A stretch of DNA of 64,000 nucleotides from Methylomonas methanica (GTDB lineage: Bacteria > Pseudomonadota > Gammaproteobacteria > Methylococcales > Methylomonadaceae). This document shows positions 1 through 9,345 of the stretch, in pieces. The stretch lies in the NCBI GenBank assembly GCA_001644045.1, contig LUUF01000073.1, positions 100,131-164,130 of the forward strand, given 5' to 3'. The notes below the pieces were generated by a model. The model saw nothing but the letters and a program-made list of their open reading frames with translations. It was not told the DNA's origin and made no database searches. The position numbers were made by a program, and so were the translations under genes. The stretch's first letter is position 1; every line of letters starts with the position of its first letter.

Positions 1-1091
1 GACACTTCTTTAAACAACAAGCTCATGGCATTACTGGTAGTGACCTGCCGCAACGCCAGGCCCCGAACAACCAGCGTCAGCGTCTGACTGCCCGCGATAC
101 CGCCCATGCTGGCAACAATCGGCATCAATACCGCCAATGCAACGATCTGCTGAATGGTGGCTTCGAACAAATCGATGACCGAAGCGGCCAGGAACGCGGT
201 AAGCAAATTCACGCCCAACCATAATGCGCGGCGCTTGGCGCTACTAAACACCGGGGCAAACATGTCCTGCTCTTCGCTCAAGCCGGCCATACTCATCAGC
301 GAGTGATTGGCTTCCTCGCGAATCAAGCCCACCACATCGTCGATAGTGATGCGCCCCAACACCTTACCGTCATCCGCCAACACGGGTGCCGACAACAATT
401 TTCGCCGTTCGAACAAACCCGCCACATCTCGGCTGGACATGTTGTAAGGAATGCCGGAACTGCGCGCGTCCATGATCGACTCGACCTTGGTGTGCGGATC
501 GTGGGTCAACAATTGATTAATAGGCAGCAAGCCTTGAAACTGATCTTTGCGGTCTACCACTATTAAACTGTCTGTAGCAGTCGGCATATTCCCGCGTAGC
601 CGTAAGTAACGAGTCACCACATCCAGCGTCACGTCGGCACGAATGGTTAACACATCGTCGGACATCAAACCGCCGACGGTGTGCTCGTCGTAGCTAAGCG
701 CTTTTTCGATGCGATTACGGTTGTGTACGCCAATAGATTCCATCACTTGCGATAGCAAGGGCTCCGGCAACACATGCAGCAGATCGACCATGCCGTCAGC
801 GCCCATGGATTCGGTAGCGGCGATCAAATCTTTCCTGTCGGTAATTTTCAGCAGGCTGCTGCCTACTTCGACATTCACCTCGACCAGAATTTCGCCAATC
901 ACGCTGGGTGGCACCACCGCCCACAGCTTGGCTCGCTGCTCCGGTTCCAAGGACTCCAGAATATGCGCCGCTTCCGCCGGGTACAAGGATCGCACCAAGT
1001 TTCTAATCTCGATCAGAGAGTCTTTTGCTAGCACTTCCGTGGCGCGATCTAAAAGATGCTCGGTATTTTCAAGCTTTGCAGGTGATGTCAT
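1..1091 (-). CDS. mgtE: Magnesium transporter MgtE (N-terminal part, cut by window edge)
   Basis: Inner-membrane Mg2+ channel or transporter. The visible 363 residues give the cytosolic part in family order: the MgtE_N superhelical domain (about residues 10-130), two CBS domains (about 140-265, with the MSDDVLTIRADVTLD stretch at the start of the first CBS), and the first membrane helices (LLTAFLAASVIDLF, then AVLMPIVASMGGIAGSQT, the conserved pore region). The ATG at 1091 begins MTSPAKLENTEHLL. The C-terminal helices lie left of the window. The gene follows rapZ by 35 bp on the same strand, so it may be the last gene of the kdsD-rapZ transcription unit. No M-box riboswitch is evident in the short gap before it. 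Confidence 0.93.
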   Translation of the reverse strand, partial: MTSPAKLENTEHLLDRATEVLAKDSLIEIRNLVRSLYPAEAAHILESLEPEQRAKLWAVVPPSVIGEILVEVNVEVGSSLLKITDRKDLIAATESMGADGMVDLLHVLPEPLLSQVMESIGVHNRNRIEKALSYDEHTVGGLMSDDVLTIRADVTLDVVTRYLRLRGNMPTATDSLIVVDRKDQFQGLLPINQLLTHDPHTKVESIMDARSSGIPYNMSSRDVAGLFERRKLLSAPVLADDGKVLGRITIDDVVGLIREEANHSLMSMAGLSEEQDMFAPVFSSAKRRALWLGVNLLTAFLAASVIDLFEATIQQIVALAVLMPIVASMGGIAGSQTLTLVVRGLALRQVTTSNAMSLLFKEV

Positions 1092-1126
1092 GGGTAAAAA
1101 CCAAGAAATTGGGCTAGACAATTGCG

Positions 1127-1990
1127 TTAACGCAATTCCCGATGCCTGACGATAACGTTAGGAGTAATAGTTTGAAATTGCTTACTCAAAGCCTCAACCA
1201 GATAAACCGAACGATGTTGACCGCCGGTACAACCGATCGCTATGGTTAAATAACTGCGATTATCCGACTCGAAGCGCGGCGCCCAGCGCCCGATAAAATA
1301 GCCAATATCATGCAGGAACTCTTTCACGATGGCTTCGTTCTGCAAAAAATCGATTACCTCGGCGTGCTTGCCGGTCAATCCTCTCAGTTCCGGCGCCCAA
1401 TAGGGATTGGGTAGGCTGCGAGCATCGAAGACAAAGTCGGCATCCAAAGGGATACCGTATTTAAAACCGAATGACTGAAATAAAATCGACAAAGACCCTT
1501 TACCCTTCTCGCCCAAACGGTTTTTCAGCAAATCCCGTAATTGATGGTAATGGGTGTAACTGGTATCGATGACTATGTCGGCACGGACTGCGACCGGCCG
1601 CAGCATCTCCCGTTCAATTTCCAAAGCTTCCCGCAATGGCCGGCTTTCGGTGGTCAGCGGATGGCGGCGGCGCGTTTCGCTGTAACGCTTCAGAATAATA
1701 TTTTCGTCCGCCTCCATGTAAACCAGTTCGCAATCGATACCCTTATTGCGAATAGCGGTCAGACTATCCGGAAAATCCGCCAACTTCTGATTGCGGTTTC
1801 TGGCATCGATACCGATGGCGGTTTTACTGTAAGTTGCCGGGTCTTTCAGCATCACATGATCGACAAAATCATCAAGCAATGCCACAGGCAAATTATCGAT
1901 ACAGTAATAGCCGCAATCTTCCAGAGTATCTAAAGCGATACTCTTGCCCGATCCCGATAAGCCACTAACGATTACTAGTTTCATATGCAA
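1127..1990 (-). CDS. rapZ: RNase adapter protein RapZ
   Basis: Nucleotide-binding RNA-binding protein. In enterobacteria it presents GlmZ sRNA to RNase E and so controls GlmS (amino-sugar supply). The Walker A is GLSGSGKS at residues 10-17, and the C-terminal RNA-binding domain carries IGCTGGQHRSVYLVEAL. At 287 aa it matches the family length. A second in-frame ATG two codons downstream (1984, MKLVIVSG) is an equally good start, since neither has a clear ribosome site. It sits 50 bp after hpf. The ptsN gene often found between hpf and rapZ is missing here. Confidence 0.95.
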   Translation of the reverse strand: MHMKLVIVSGLSGSGKSIALDTLEDCGYYCIDNLPVALLDDFVDHVMLKDPATYSKTAIGIDARNRNQKLADFPDSLTAIRNKGIDCELVYMEADENIILKRYSETRRRHPLTTESRPLREALEIEREMLRPVAVRADIVIDTSYTHYHQLRDLLKNRLGEKGKGSLSILFQSFGFKYGIPLDADFVFDARSLPNPYWAPELRGLTGKHAEVIDFLQNEAIVKEFLHDIGYFIGRWAPRFESDNRSYLTIAIGCTGGQHRSVYLVEALSKQFQTITPNVIVRHRELR

Positions 1991-2040
1991 ACCGATACAG
2001 AGCGAAAACCGCGCTCACCCTGTATCGCACAAGCTGATAA

Positions 2041-2331
2041 TTAGCGATGGTTTTGATTTTTTTCTTTATGTTTAACGATCTGTCTGTCGAGCTTGTCGAC
2101 CATGCTGTCGATAGCAGCATACATATCTTCCTGTACATCTTCGGCGTACAGTTTGGCACCGCTGATTTGCACGGCCGCTTCGGCTTTTTGCTCAAGCTTC
2201 TCAACGGTCAAAATGACGTGAACATCAACGACGTTGTCAAAATGACGTTTAATTTTGCTGATTTTTTCATCAACGTAGGCTTTTAATGCTTCTGTGACTT
2301 CTACGTGATGACCTGTGATACTGACTTGCAT
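2041..2331 (-). CDS. hpf: Ribosome hibernation promoting factor (short form)
   Basis: A 96-residue HPF/YfiA-type protein that binds the 30S subunit and promotes 100S ribosome dimers in stationary phase. It has the S30AE fold start MQVSITGHHVEVTEAL and the basic C-terminal helix DRQIVKHKEK. The length is that of the short HPF class, without the long C-terminal dimerisation domain. AGGAG lies 6 nt before the ATG, which fixes the start. It follows rpoN by 39 bp, the usual rpoN-hpf arrangement. Confidence 0.95.
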   Translation of the reverse strand: MQVSITGHHVEVTEALKAYVDEKISKIKRHFDNVVDVHVILTVEKLEQKAEAAVQISGAKLYAEDVQEDMYAAIDSMVDKLDRQIVKHKEKNQNHR

Positions 2332-2370
2332 GGAATACTCCTGTTTTTAAAAATTATTCTTCCAGATTGA

Positions 2371-3807
2371 TTAAATATGCCTTTTCCGCTGGCTGGTTGA
2401 AGGAATGGACATCGCTTCCCGATATTTGGCAATGGTGCGGCGCGCGACATTAATGCCCTTCTCATTCAATAAGTCCGATATTTTACTATCGCTTAATGGC
2501 TTGGCCGGATTTTCACTGCCGACCAACTCTTTTATCAGCGCCCGAATCGCGGTCGCCGAACACTCGCCTCCGCCATCGGTACTGACATGGCTGGAGAAAA
2601 AATATTTAAATTCGATCACACCGTGCGGCGTATGCATGTATTTTTGCGTGGTTACCCTGGAGATGGTGGATTCGTGCAACTCCAGTTCCTCGGCAATATC
2701 GCGCAACACCATGGGCTTCATCGCAATCGCACCATGCTCGAAAAAATCGCCTTGTTTTTCGACGATGCTTCTGGCCACGCGCAGCAAAGTGTCGTTACGA
2801 CTATGCAGGCTTTTAATAAACCAACGCGCTTCCTGCAGATGATTCTTCATGCTGACATTGTCATGACTATTGTCGGCACGCTTGATCATCCCCGAATAGA
2901 ATGGATTGACGCGCAATTTGGGCGCGATCTCAGGGTTCAGATTAACCTGCCACTGTCCGTTGACTTTGGCGACAAACACATCCGGCACCACATACTCGAC
3001 ATCCGAATCCTGCAAGCGCGCGCCAGGTTTGGGGTCCAGGGTTCTGATTAGCGCCAGCACACCCTTCAGCACATCCTCGGTCATCCCTATCCGCTTCATC
3101 AAGCGGGCTTGATCGCAACTGGCCAGTAAATCCAAATGCCTATGCACAAACTCCAAAGCTTCCGACCGGTAAGGCGTCGTAGCCGGTAACTGCTGTAGCT
3201 GTAAACCCAGGCAATCGGCCAAATCCAGCGCCGCCACGCCGACGGGGTCGAAGTTTTGCACCATATGCAGCACGGCCAGCACTTCATCCATTTCCAAGCC
3301 TTCCAGTTGATCCTGCAATCCCTGGAAAATATCGGTCAATTCGCTGGTCACGTAACCATCGTCGTTAACCGCGTCGATGATAGAAGTGGCTATTGCATAA
3401 TCGCGGTCCGAGATCGGAATCAGCTCCAACTGCCAGACCAAATGATCGCGTAAAGACTCGGACTTGCCGCGAAAGGCCTCGAATTCCGGACTATCGCCTT
3501 CATCGCCGCCGCTGGGTAGCGAGCTTTCATAGACATCGTCCCAGCTGACATCAACCGGCAATTCGTCGGGCATGTCGGTCTGCGAGCCTTCGCTGGTCTG
3601 CTGATCGGTGTTTTCGAGCTTTTTATCCCGAAACTCGATATTGGGCAGTTCCTCTTCATCGATCTCCAACATCATGTTGGATTCCAAGGCTTGCTGAATT
3701 TCCTGCTGTAAGTCCAAAGTCGACATCTGCAACAGCTTGATCGCCTGCTGCAATTGCGGCGTCATGGTCAGACTCTGACCGATACGGAGTTGTAGAGATT
3801 GCTTCAT
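2371..3807 (-). CDS. rpoN: RNA polymerase sigma-54 factor
   Basis: Sigma-N, the polymerase subunit for -24/-12 promoters that need AAA+ activators. The 478 residues show the glutamine-rich region I (MKQSLQLRIGQSLTMTPQLQ), an acidic linker (about 60-125), the core-binding domain, the helix-turn-helix region (ELHESTISRVTTQKYM) and the RpoN box ARRTIAKYREA at 455-465. It lies 13 bp after lptB in the standard gammaproteobacterial lptB-rpoN order. Sigma-54 is often used for pilin, flagellar and nitrogen genes. No target promoter in the window was identified. Confidence 0.97.
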   Translation of the reverse strand: MKQSLQLRIGQSLTMTPQLQQAIKLLQMSTLDLQQEIQQALESNMMLEIDEEELPNIEFRDKKLENTDQQTSEGSQTDMPDELPVDVSWDDVYESSLPSGGDEGDSPEFEAFRGKSESLRDHLVWQLELIPISDRDYAIATSIIDAVNDDGYVTSELTDIFQGLQDQLEGLEMDEVLAVLHMVQNFDPVGVAALDLADCLGLQLQQLPATTPYRSEALEFVHRHLDLLASCDQARLMKRIGMTEDVLKGVLALIRTLDPKPGARLQDSDVEYVVPDVFVAKVNGQWQVNLNPEIAPKLRVNPFYSGMIKRADNSHDNVSMKNHLQEARWFIKSLHSRNDTLLRVARSIVEKQGDFFEHGAIAMKPMVLRDIAEELELHESTISRVTTQKYMHTPHGVIEFKYFFSSHVSTDGGGECSATAIRALIKELVGSENPAKPLSDSKISDLLNEKGINVARRTIAKYREAMSIPSTSQRKRHI

Positions 3808-3820
3808 GACTATTCGAATT

Positions 3821-4546
3821 TCATAAACTAAATTTCTCGCCTAGATACACTCTACGCACCTCTTCGTTATCCACCAATTGGTGCGACTGGCCTTCGGCGA
3901 TAACCTTCCCATTGTTCAAAATATAAGCGCGATCGCAAATCTCCAATGTTTCCCTCACTTTGTGCTCGGTAATCAAAATACCGATACCCCGATGCTTCAA
4001 GTGGGCAATGATTTTTTGCAACTCCAGCACCGAAATCGGATCGACCCCGGCAAACGGTTCGTCCAACAGGATAAACTGCGGCTCACTGGCCAAAGCCCGC
4101 GCAATTTCCACCCTCCGCCGTTCGCCACCTGATAGGCCTAGCGCCACCTGATTACGCAAGTGGTTGATATTAAACTCTGTCAATAACTCATCAATCAACA
4201 ACTCGATTTGACCGTCGGTCAAATCAGACCGGATTTGTAATACCGCGCGCAAATTGTCGGCCACGCTCAGTTTACGAAATACCGAAGCCTCTTGCGCCAG
4301 ATAACCGATACCCAAGCGCGCCCGCCGGTGCATCGGATGGTGAGTGATGCGCTGATCGTCGAGAAAAATCTCGCCGCTATCGGCTTTAACCAAACCCACC
4401 ATCATGTAAAAGCTGGTGGTTTTCCCTGCCCCGTTCGGCCCCAGCAAACCTACCACTTCCCCGGTATCGACGCGCAGACTGACACCATCGACGACATTTC
4501 GGTTGTTGTAGCGTTTGAATAACTGTTCCGCAACCAAACGCGCCAT
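3821..4546 (-). CDS. lptB: LPS export ABC transporter ATP-binding protein LptB
   Basis: Cytoplasmic ATPase of the LptB2FGC complex that extracts lipopolysaccharide from the inner membrane. The 241 residues carry Walker A GPNGAGKT (36-43), the signature LSGGERRR (138-145), Walker B FILLDEP (158-164) and the H-loop TEH (about 193-195). Its ATG overlaps the end of lptA, so the two are translationally coupled. The partners LptC and LptA are directly upstream. The membrane subunits LptF and LptG are not in the window. Confidence 0.97.
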   Translation of the reverse strand: MARLVAEQLFKRYNNRNVVDGVSLRVDTGEVVGLLGPNGAGKTTSFYMMVGLVKADSGEIFLDDQRITHHPMHRRARLGIGYLAQEASVFRKLSVADNLRAVLQIRSDLTDGQIELLIDELLTEFNINHLRNQVALGLSGGERRRVEIARALASEPQFILLDEPFAGVDPISVLELQKIIAHLKHRGIGILITEHKVRETLEICDRAYILNNGKVIAEGQSHQLVDNEEVRRVYLGEKFSL

Positions 4547-5046
4547 TATGGAGCCTGCTTGGGCTTGGGTTTAATGACCGAGTGCACGCGTTTGCCATCG
4601 GTTTGCGCTTCGCCAGCCTTCAGCAAGGAGTTCTTGGTATCGTACTCGATATATTCGCTGGATTGTTTGGCATCGCCCTGCCAAACCGACGCATTTTTCA
4701 TAAATTTCAGTAAATTCTGGTCCGGGTAAAATTCATTGATCAAACCTTCGCCATGCATTTCTTCCTTACCCACGGCCGGCAGCTGCTTGAATCTTGAAGG
4801 TTTGCCGGTGGCAATCAACTTAATAATCGCCCCATCCTTCAAATAAACCACCAACTTGTCGCCATCGATTTTGATCGTACCCTGCGTGGCCACCACATTG
4901 CCGGTGTAGGTGCTGATCTGCGCCTTTTCGTCATAAACCGCATTGTCGGAGTCGATGTAGATAGGCTGCTCGGAATCGGATTCCAAGCCAAACGCCATCC
5001 GCGCCGAGAATAACAGGCCTAGACCGACCATTTTACTTAATTTCAT
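4546..5046 (-). CDS. lptA: LPS export periplasmic protein LptA
   Basis: Periplasmic bridge protein carrying LPS between LptC and LptD. The 166-residue product has a signal peptide (MKLSKMVGLGLLFSARMAFG) followed by the OstA/LptA beta-jellyroll: the IYIDSDNAVYDEKAQISTY start and the repeated Gly/Asp-rich strands are typical. It overlaps lptC by 14 bp at its start and lptB at its end. Its length is close to that of E. coli LptA. Confidence 0.93.
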   Translation of the reverse strand: MKLSKMVGLGLLFSARMAFGLESDSEQPIYIDSDNAVYDEKAQISTYTGNVVATQGTIKIDGDKLVVYLKDGAIIKLIATGKPSRFKQLPAVGKEEMHGEGLINEFYPDQNLLKFMKNASVWQGDAKQSSEYIEYDTKNSLLKAGEAQTDGKRVHSVIKPKPKQAP

Positions 5047-5599
5047 AGCGACCTTTCACTTTGGACAACAATTTCAGGTGAATCGGACTAACAAAAGTCG
5101 CTTCCATTCCTATTCCCGCCGTTCTGTTGGGCGGGCTGATAATCTCAGCCCACGCCTGTGTCTCCGCATAATGGCTGGCGAGTTTCACCCGCAAATCCGA
5201 TGTATTGATGGTCAGCGCCGAATTGGTCTTCGACGCGTCCCGATTGATATAAGCACTGCCGTTAAGTTGTAAATTATCGCCGTCCGCCGCCATCACGCCG
5301 CTGTCGGCCTTGATCAGCCAAGGCATCTCGTTTGGGTTGTACAAACTCATCACCGGCTTTTCCAGATGCGTGCTGCCGTCGACTTTAAAGTGCTGCATTT
5401 TTTCCGCCGCCAATTCGCTTTTCGGCACGCCATCGATATTCATTTCTTTTTTGAAATAACCCACGCTAAAAAAATCCGGGCTATTTTCGACAATTTTCAT
5501 TTCGGCGTCACGCTGTTCATTCAGTTGTACCAGCCACCATGACAACAATGCGGCCAAGCCGACATAAATGAAAATCTGTAGATTTTTCAGTACGGTCAT
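5033..5599 (-). CDS. lptC: LPS export protein LptC
   Basis: Bitopic inner-membrane protein that accepts LPS from LptB2FG and passes it to LptA. It has a single N-terminal membrane anchor (about residues 5-25, NLQIFIYVGLAALLSWWLV), then a periplasmic LptC domain (DFFSVGYFKKEMNIDGVPK, typical of YrbK). Length 188 aa is normal. The start overlaps the kdsC stop as ATGA, indicating a tightly coupled kdsC-lptC-lptA-lptB operon. Confidence 0.93.
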   Translation of the reverse strand: MTVLKNLQIFIYVGLAALLSWWLVQLNEQRDAEMKIVENSPDFFSVGYFKKEMNIDGVPKSELAAEKMQHFKVDGSTHLEKPVMSLYNPNEMPWLIKADSGVMAADGDNLQLNGSAYINRDASKTNSALTINTSDLRVKLASHYAETQAWAEIISPPNRTAGIGMEATFVSPIHLKLLSKVKGRYEIK

Positions 5600-6129
5600 A
5601 AATAGGTTTGCAAAACGCCGTCAAAGCTACCCTGGGCTTGCATGATCAAATCACATACTTCCCGGACCGCGCCTAAACCACCGGGAGTTTGCGTTTGCCA
5701 ATGCGCATGGTTTTTAAGAACGAAATTGGCATCTTGCACCGCAACTGCAAAACCAACCTGGCGCATAACCGGTAAATCCAGAATATCGTCGCCGATATAA
5801 GCCACTTGTTCCGGCCTCAAAGCCAGACGCTGTAAAATTTCCGCGAATGCCGCGCGCTTGTTCTCGTGACCTTGATAAACCAACTCCACCCCTAAACCCT
5901 GCATGCGTAGCGTGACCGAATTGGATTTGCGACCGGAGATCACCGCCACTTCCACGCCGGTTTGGCGCAGCAATTTAATCCCATGCCCGTCGCGGGCGTG
6001 AAAACACTTGTATTCCTTGCCGCTGTCGTCGAAGAACAAACGGCCATCGGTCAACACGCCGTCCACATCCAGAATCAACAGCTTTAGTTGTTTAACAACA
6101 CTCAGTAATTGGGGATTTAAATCGAACAT
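5596..6129 (-). CDS. kdsC: 3-deoxy-D-manno-octulosonate-8-phosphate phosphatase KdsC
   Basis: HAD-superfamily phosphatase that releases Kdo from Kdo 8-phosphate for LPS inner-core synthesis. The catalytic motif LILDVDGVLTDG places the nucleophile Asp21 and acid/base Asp23. Motif II is VISGRKS and the metal-binding motif is YIGDDILDLPVM. It is a cap-less, 177-residue tetrameric type. It lies between kdsD (12 bp upstream) and lptC, so Kdo synthesis and LPS export are co-transcribed. Confidence 0.96.
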   Translation of the reverse strand: MFDLNPQLLSVVKQLKLLILDVDGVLTDGRLFFDDSGKEYKCFHARDGHGIKLLRQTGVEVAVISGRKSNSVTLRMQGLGVELVYQGHENKRAAFAEILQRLALRPEQVAYIGDDILDLPVMRQVGFAVAVQDANFVLKNHAHWQTQTPGGLGAVREVCDLIMQAQGSFDGVLQTYL

Positions 6130-6141
6130 CTCTCGCCACTC

Positions 6142-7116
6142 TCAGACTATGCCGGCCCGCAGCAAATCGTGCATATTCAACGCGCCCAACAATTTTTGTT
6201 GGCTGTCGACGACCAGCAGGGCGTTGATTTTTTTGCTTTCCATGATTTGCATGGCCTCCGCCGCCAACATATCCACATCGATCACCTTACAAGGCCCGGT
6301 CATCACTTCGGCGATGCGTGTCGCATGCACATCCAGATTTTTTTCCAGCATCCGCCGCAAGTCACCATCGGTAAATATTCCGGCGACGCGTCCTTCGCCA
6401 TCGATTACCGCCGTCATGCCCAGCTTCTTGCCGGTCATTTCCAACAATGCGTCGCTCACCAAAACAGTATCAGCAACAACCGGCACTTCGCTACCGCGAT
6501 GCATGATGTCGTTGACCTGTAGCAACAAGCGCTTACCCAAGCTACCGCCTGGATGCGACAGCGCGAAATCGTCGCGGGTAAAGCCCTTGGTTTCCAATAG
6601 CGACACCGCCAACGCGTCGCCCATCACCAATGCCGCCGTGGTGCTGGCGGTCGGCGCCAAACCCAACGGGCAAGCCTCTTGTTCGACGGCAACGTTAATG
6701 TGTACGCTGGAAAACCGGGCCAAAGCGGAATCGGGATTACCGGTTAGCGCAATCAGCGGCACGCCGAGTCGCTTAATAATAGGCAATATCGTCAGGATTT
6801 CTTCGGTTTCGCCGGAATTGGACAAGGCCAACACCACATCCTGCCGGGTAATCATGCCCAAGTCGCCATGACTGGCTTCCCCCGGATGCACAAAGAAAGC
6901 TGGAGTGCCGGTGCTGGCTAGCGTCGCGGCAATTTTACCGGCAATATGCCCGGATTTGCCCATACCGGTGACCACCACCCGGCCTTTACAAGCCAGCAAC
7001 AAGCGGCAGGCACTGACGAATTGTTCATCGATACGCGCAGCCAAGCCGGCAACCGCTTGCATTTCGGTCTGAATCACCGCCAACGCCAACGCTTGTATGT
7101 CTTGATCACAACCCAC
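6142..7116 (-). CDS. kdsD: D-arabinose 5-phosphate isomerase KdsD
   Basis: Converts ribulose 5-phosphate to arabinose 5-phosphate, the first step to Kdo. It has an N-terminal SIS domain (VVVTGMGKSGHIAGKIAATL, then SNSGETEEIL and HPGGSLGKRLLL) and two C-terminal CBS domains ending HDLLRAGIV like E. coli KdsD. The open frame extends to an ATG at 7182, but that extra leader is not family-like. I prefer the GTG at 7116, which has GGAG 9 nt upstream and gives 324 residues, the usual size. It is the first gene of the minus-strand LPS unit and diverges from mlaF. Confidence 0.93.
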   Translation of the reverse strand: MGCDQDIQALALAVIQTEMQAVAGLAARIDEQFVSACRLLLACKGRVVVTGMGKSGHIAGKIAATLASTGTPAFFVHPGEASHGDLGMITRQDVVLALSNSGETEEILTILPIIKRLGVPLIALTGNPDSALARFSSVHINVAVEQEACPLGLAPTASTTAALVMGDALAVSLLETKGFTRDDFALSHPGGSLGKRLLLQVNDIMHRGSEVPVVADTVLVSDALLEMTGKKLGMTAVIDGEGRVAGIFTDGDLRRMLEKNLDVHATRIAEVMTGPCKVIDVDMLAAEAMQIMESKKINALLVVDSQQKLLGALNMHDLLRAGIV

Positions 7117-7260
7117 GCAAATTAACTCCACGCACCGAAACAAAAAGGAATCATTATTGCATGTTATTAACCGACTTTTCACCCCAAGTCATTGACTTAT
7201 TCTCGACGAGTCATAGAAAATAGCCCGTTCCCAATCTAAAAACTCCTGTGATTCCGGTAG

Positions 7261-8079
7261 ATGGCCAATAGCGCAAGTCCTGAAGACAATATCGTTTCTA
7301 TTAGCAACTTGAGCTTTTCCAGAGGCCCCAGAAAAATTTTCGACGCGGTCAGCCTGGAGATTCAACGCGGCAAAATCACCGCCATCATGGGGCCTAGCGG
7401 CACCGGCAAAACCACGCTGTTGAAATTGATCGGAGGACAGCTGACGCCGGATCGCGGCCAAATCCAAGTCGACGGTCAAAATGTTCACCGCCTGAAGACC
7501 CGTGAACTGTACGAGTTGCGCAAACGCATGGGTATGCTGTTTCAAAGCGGCGCGCTGCTCACCGACATGAATGTTTACGATAACGTGGCTTTCCCGCTGC
7601 GCGAACATACGCATTTGCCGGAGTCGATGATCCGCAGCCTGGTGTTGATGAAATTGCATGCGGTCGGCCTGCGCGGCGCGCGCAATTTGATGCCCAACGA
7701 ACTGTCCGGCGGCATGGCCAGACGGGTTGCCTTGGCGCGGGCCATCGCCCTCGACCCGTTGATGATCATGTACGACGAACCGTTTACCGGTCAGGACCCG
7801 ATCTCGATGGGCGCGCTGGTGCATTTGATCAAATCGCTGAACACCACGCTAGGCCTGACCAGCATCATCGTCTCGCACGATGTCCAGGAAACCGCCGCCA
7901 TCGCCGATTACATCTATGTATTGTCGGAAGGTAAAATTATCGGCCAGGGTACACCGCAACAATTACAAGAATCGGATTCGGAGTGGGTGCAACAGTTTAT
8001 GCACGGCGATGCCGACGGACCTGTACACTTTCACTACCCGGCCCGCGATTATCTGGACGACCTGCTGGCCAGCAAATAA
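7261..8079 (+). CDS. mlaF: Phospholipid ABC transporter ATP-binding protein MlaF
   Basis: ATPase of the MlaFEDB complex that moves phospholipids between the membranes to keep outer-membrane lipid asymmetry. The 272 residues show Walker A GPSGTGKT (44-51), the signature [14 protein letters not shown], Walker B MIMYDEPF with the MlaF-typical FTGQDP, and H-loop SHDVQE. The C-terminal tail after about 240 is the part that contacts MlaB in the family. It heads an operon divergent from kdsD. No strong ribosome site was seen before the ATG. Confidence 0.95.
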   Translation: MANSASPEDNIVSISNLSFSRGPRKIFDAVSLEIQRGKITAIMGPSGTGKTTLLKLIGGQLTPDRGQIQVDGQNVHRLKTRELYELRKRMGMLFQSGALLTDMNVYDNVAFPLREHTHLPESMIRSLVLMKLHAVGLRGARNLMPNELSGGMARRVALARAIALDPLMIMYDEPFTGQDPISMGALVHLIKSLNTTLGLTSIIVSHDVQETAAIADYIYVLSEGKIIGQGTPQQLQESDSEWVQQFMHGDADGPVHFHYPARDYLDDLLASK

Positions 8080-8096
8080 CCACTATTTATTCATCG

Positions 8097-8879
8097 ATGC
8101 TTCAATTTCTGCAAAATCTGGGAAAAACCACCCGCAGCAGCTTTGCCAAGCTCGGCCGCGCCTCATTTTTCCTGAGCCACACGCTGACCGGCATCAGCGA
8201 CGTGCTGCCGCGCCCCAACCTGCTGATCAAACAGGTGTATTCGGTCGGCGTGTTGTCGTTTCTGATCATCACCATCTCCGGCCTGTTCGTCGGCATGGTT
8301 TTAGGTTTGCAAGGCTTTAATATCTTGTCCGACTTCGGCGCCGAGGAATCCCTGGGCGTGATGGTTGCCGCCTCGCTGGTGCGCGAACTGGGACCGGTAG
8401 TGTCGGCTTTATTGTTTGCCGGCCGGGCCGGCTCGGCGTTGACCGCCGAAATCGGTTTGATGAAAGCCACCGAACAATTGTCCGGCATGGAAATGATGGC
8501 GGTCGATCCAATCAAACGCATCATTTCGCCGCGTTTTCTGGCCGGCTTTCTGTCCATGCCTTTATTGGCCGCCTTGTTCAGCGCGATCGGCATCATGGGC
8601 GGACACCTGGTCGGGGTCGGCATGCTAGGCGTAGACGACGGCGCATTCTGGGCACAAATGCAGGCCAGCATCGATTTTCAAGAAGACATCATCAACGGCG
8701 TGATCAAAAGCGTGGTCTTCGGTTTCGTGGTGTCGTGGATTGCGTTATTCGAAGGCTACGATGCGATCCCTACTTCAGAAGGCGTCAGCCGCGCCACGAC
8801 CCGCACCGTGGTCAACTCGGCCTTCTCGGTTCTGGCACTCGATTTCATTTTAACCGCACTCATGTTTGGAGACATTTAA
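8097..8879 (+). CDS. mlaE: Phospholipid ABC transporter permease MlaE
   Basis: Inner-membrane permease of the Mla system, 260 residues from the ATG at 8097 ([15 protein letters not shown]). The frame is open further upstream into mlaF, but that part is not family-like. It shows the MlaE/Ttg2B signature region: [52 protein letters not shown]. Five or so hydrophobic helices are visible. It lies 17 bp after mlaF and runs to within 1 bp of mlaD. Confidence 0.95.
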   Translation: MLQFLQNLGKTTRSSFAKLGRASFFLSHTLTGISDVLPRPNLLIKQVYSVGVLSFLIITISGLFVGMVLGLQGFNILSDFGAEESLGVMVAASLVRELGPVVSALLFAGRAGSALTAEIGLMKATEQLSGMEMMAVDPIKRIISPRFLAGFLSMPLLAALFSAIGIMGGHLVGVGMLGVDDGAFWAQMQASIDFQEDIINGVIKSVVFGFVVSWIALFEGYDAIPTSEGVSRATTRTVVNSAFSVLALDFILTALMFGDI

Positions 8880-8880
8880 C

Positions 8881-9345
8881 ATGCAGCATTCCAAGACCCA
8901 GGATACCCTGGTCGGTTTTTTTGTCGCCAGCGGTATTGCCGCGTTGTTTTACATGGCTCTGCAAGTCAGCAATCTGGGCAGCTATACCAGCGACGACAGT
9001 TACACGGTGTATGCCCACTTTCAAAATAGCGGCGGCTTGAAAGTCAAGTCGCCTGTCAACGTAGCGGGCGTGCGCATCGGCCGGGTTTCGGCAATCCGCC
9101 TGGACAGAGACAGCCACGAGTCCATCGTGGAAATGCGCATCGAGTCGCAATACAACAATTTACCCAGCGATTCCGGCGTCAGCATTTATACCGCCGGCTT
9201 GTTGGGCGAACAGTACATCAGCCTGGACCCGGGTTCGTCCGACGAATTCTTGAAGGATAAAAGCACTATCGACATCACCAGCTCGGCGATTGTGCTGGAA
9301 GAAATGATAGGCAAATTCATGCTGAACAAGGCGGAAGGCAAATAA
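8881..9345 (+). CDS. mlaD: Outer-membrane lipid asymmetry MCE protein MlaD
   Basis: Periplasmic MCE-domain protein anchored in the inner membrane, forming the hexameric lipid channel on MlaFE. The start MQHSKTQDTLVGFFVASGIA has GGAG about 9 nt upstream; an in-frame ATG five codons earlier overlaps mlaE and is less likely. The N-terminal helix spans about 12-32. The MCE domain (about 40-118) has FQNSGGLKVKSPVNVAGV and GEQYISLDPG. At 154 aa it matches E. coli-like single-MCE MlaD. Its stop overlaps the next gene's start (TAATG). Confidence 0.95.
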   Translation: MQHSKTQDTLVGFFVASGIAALFYMALQVSNLGSYTSDDSYTVYAHFQNSGGLKVKSPVNVAGVRIGRVSAIRLDRDSHESIVEMRIESQYNNLPSDSGVSIYTAGLLGEQYISLDPGSSDEFLKDKSTIDITSSAIVLEEMIGKFMLNKAEGK

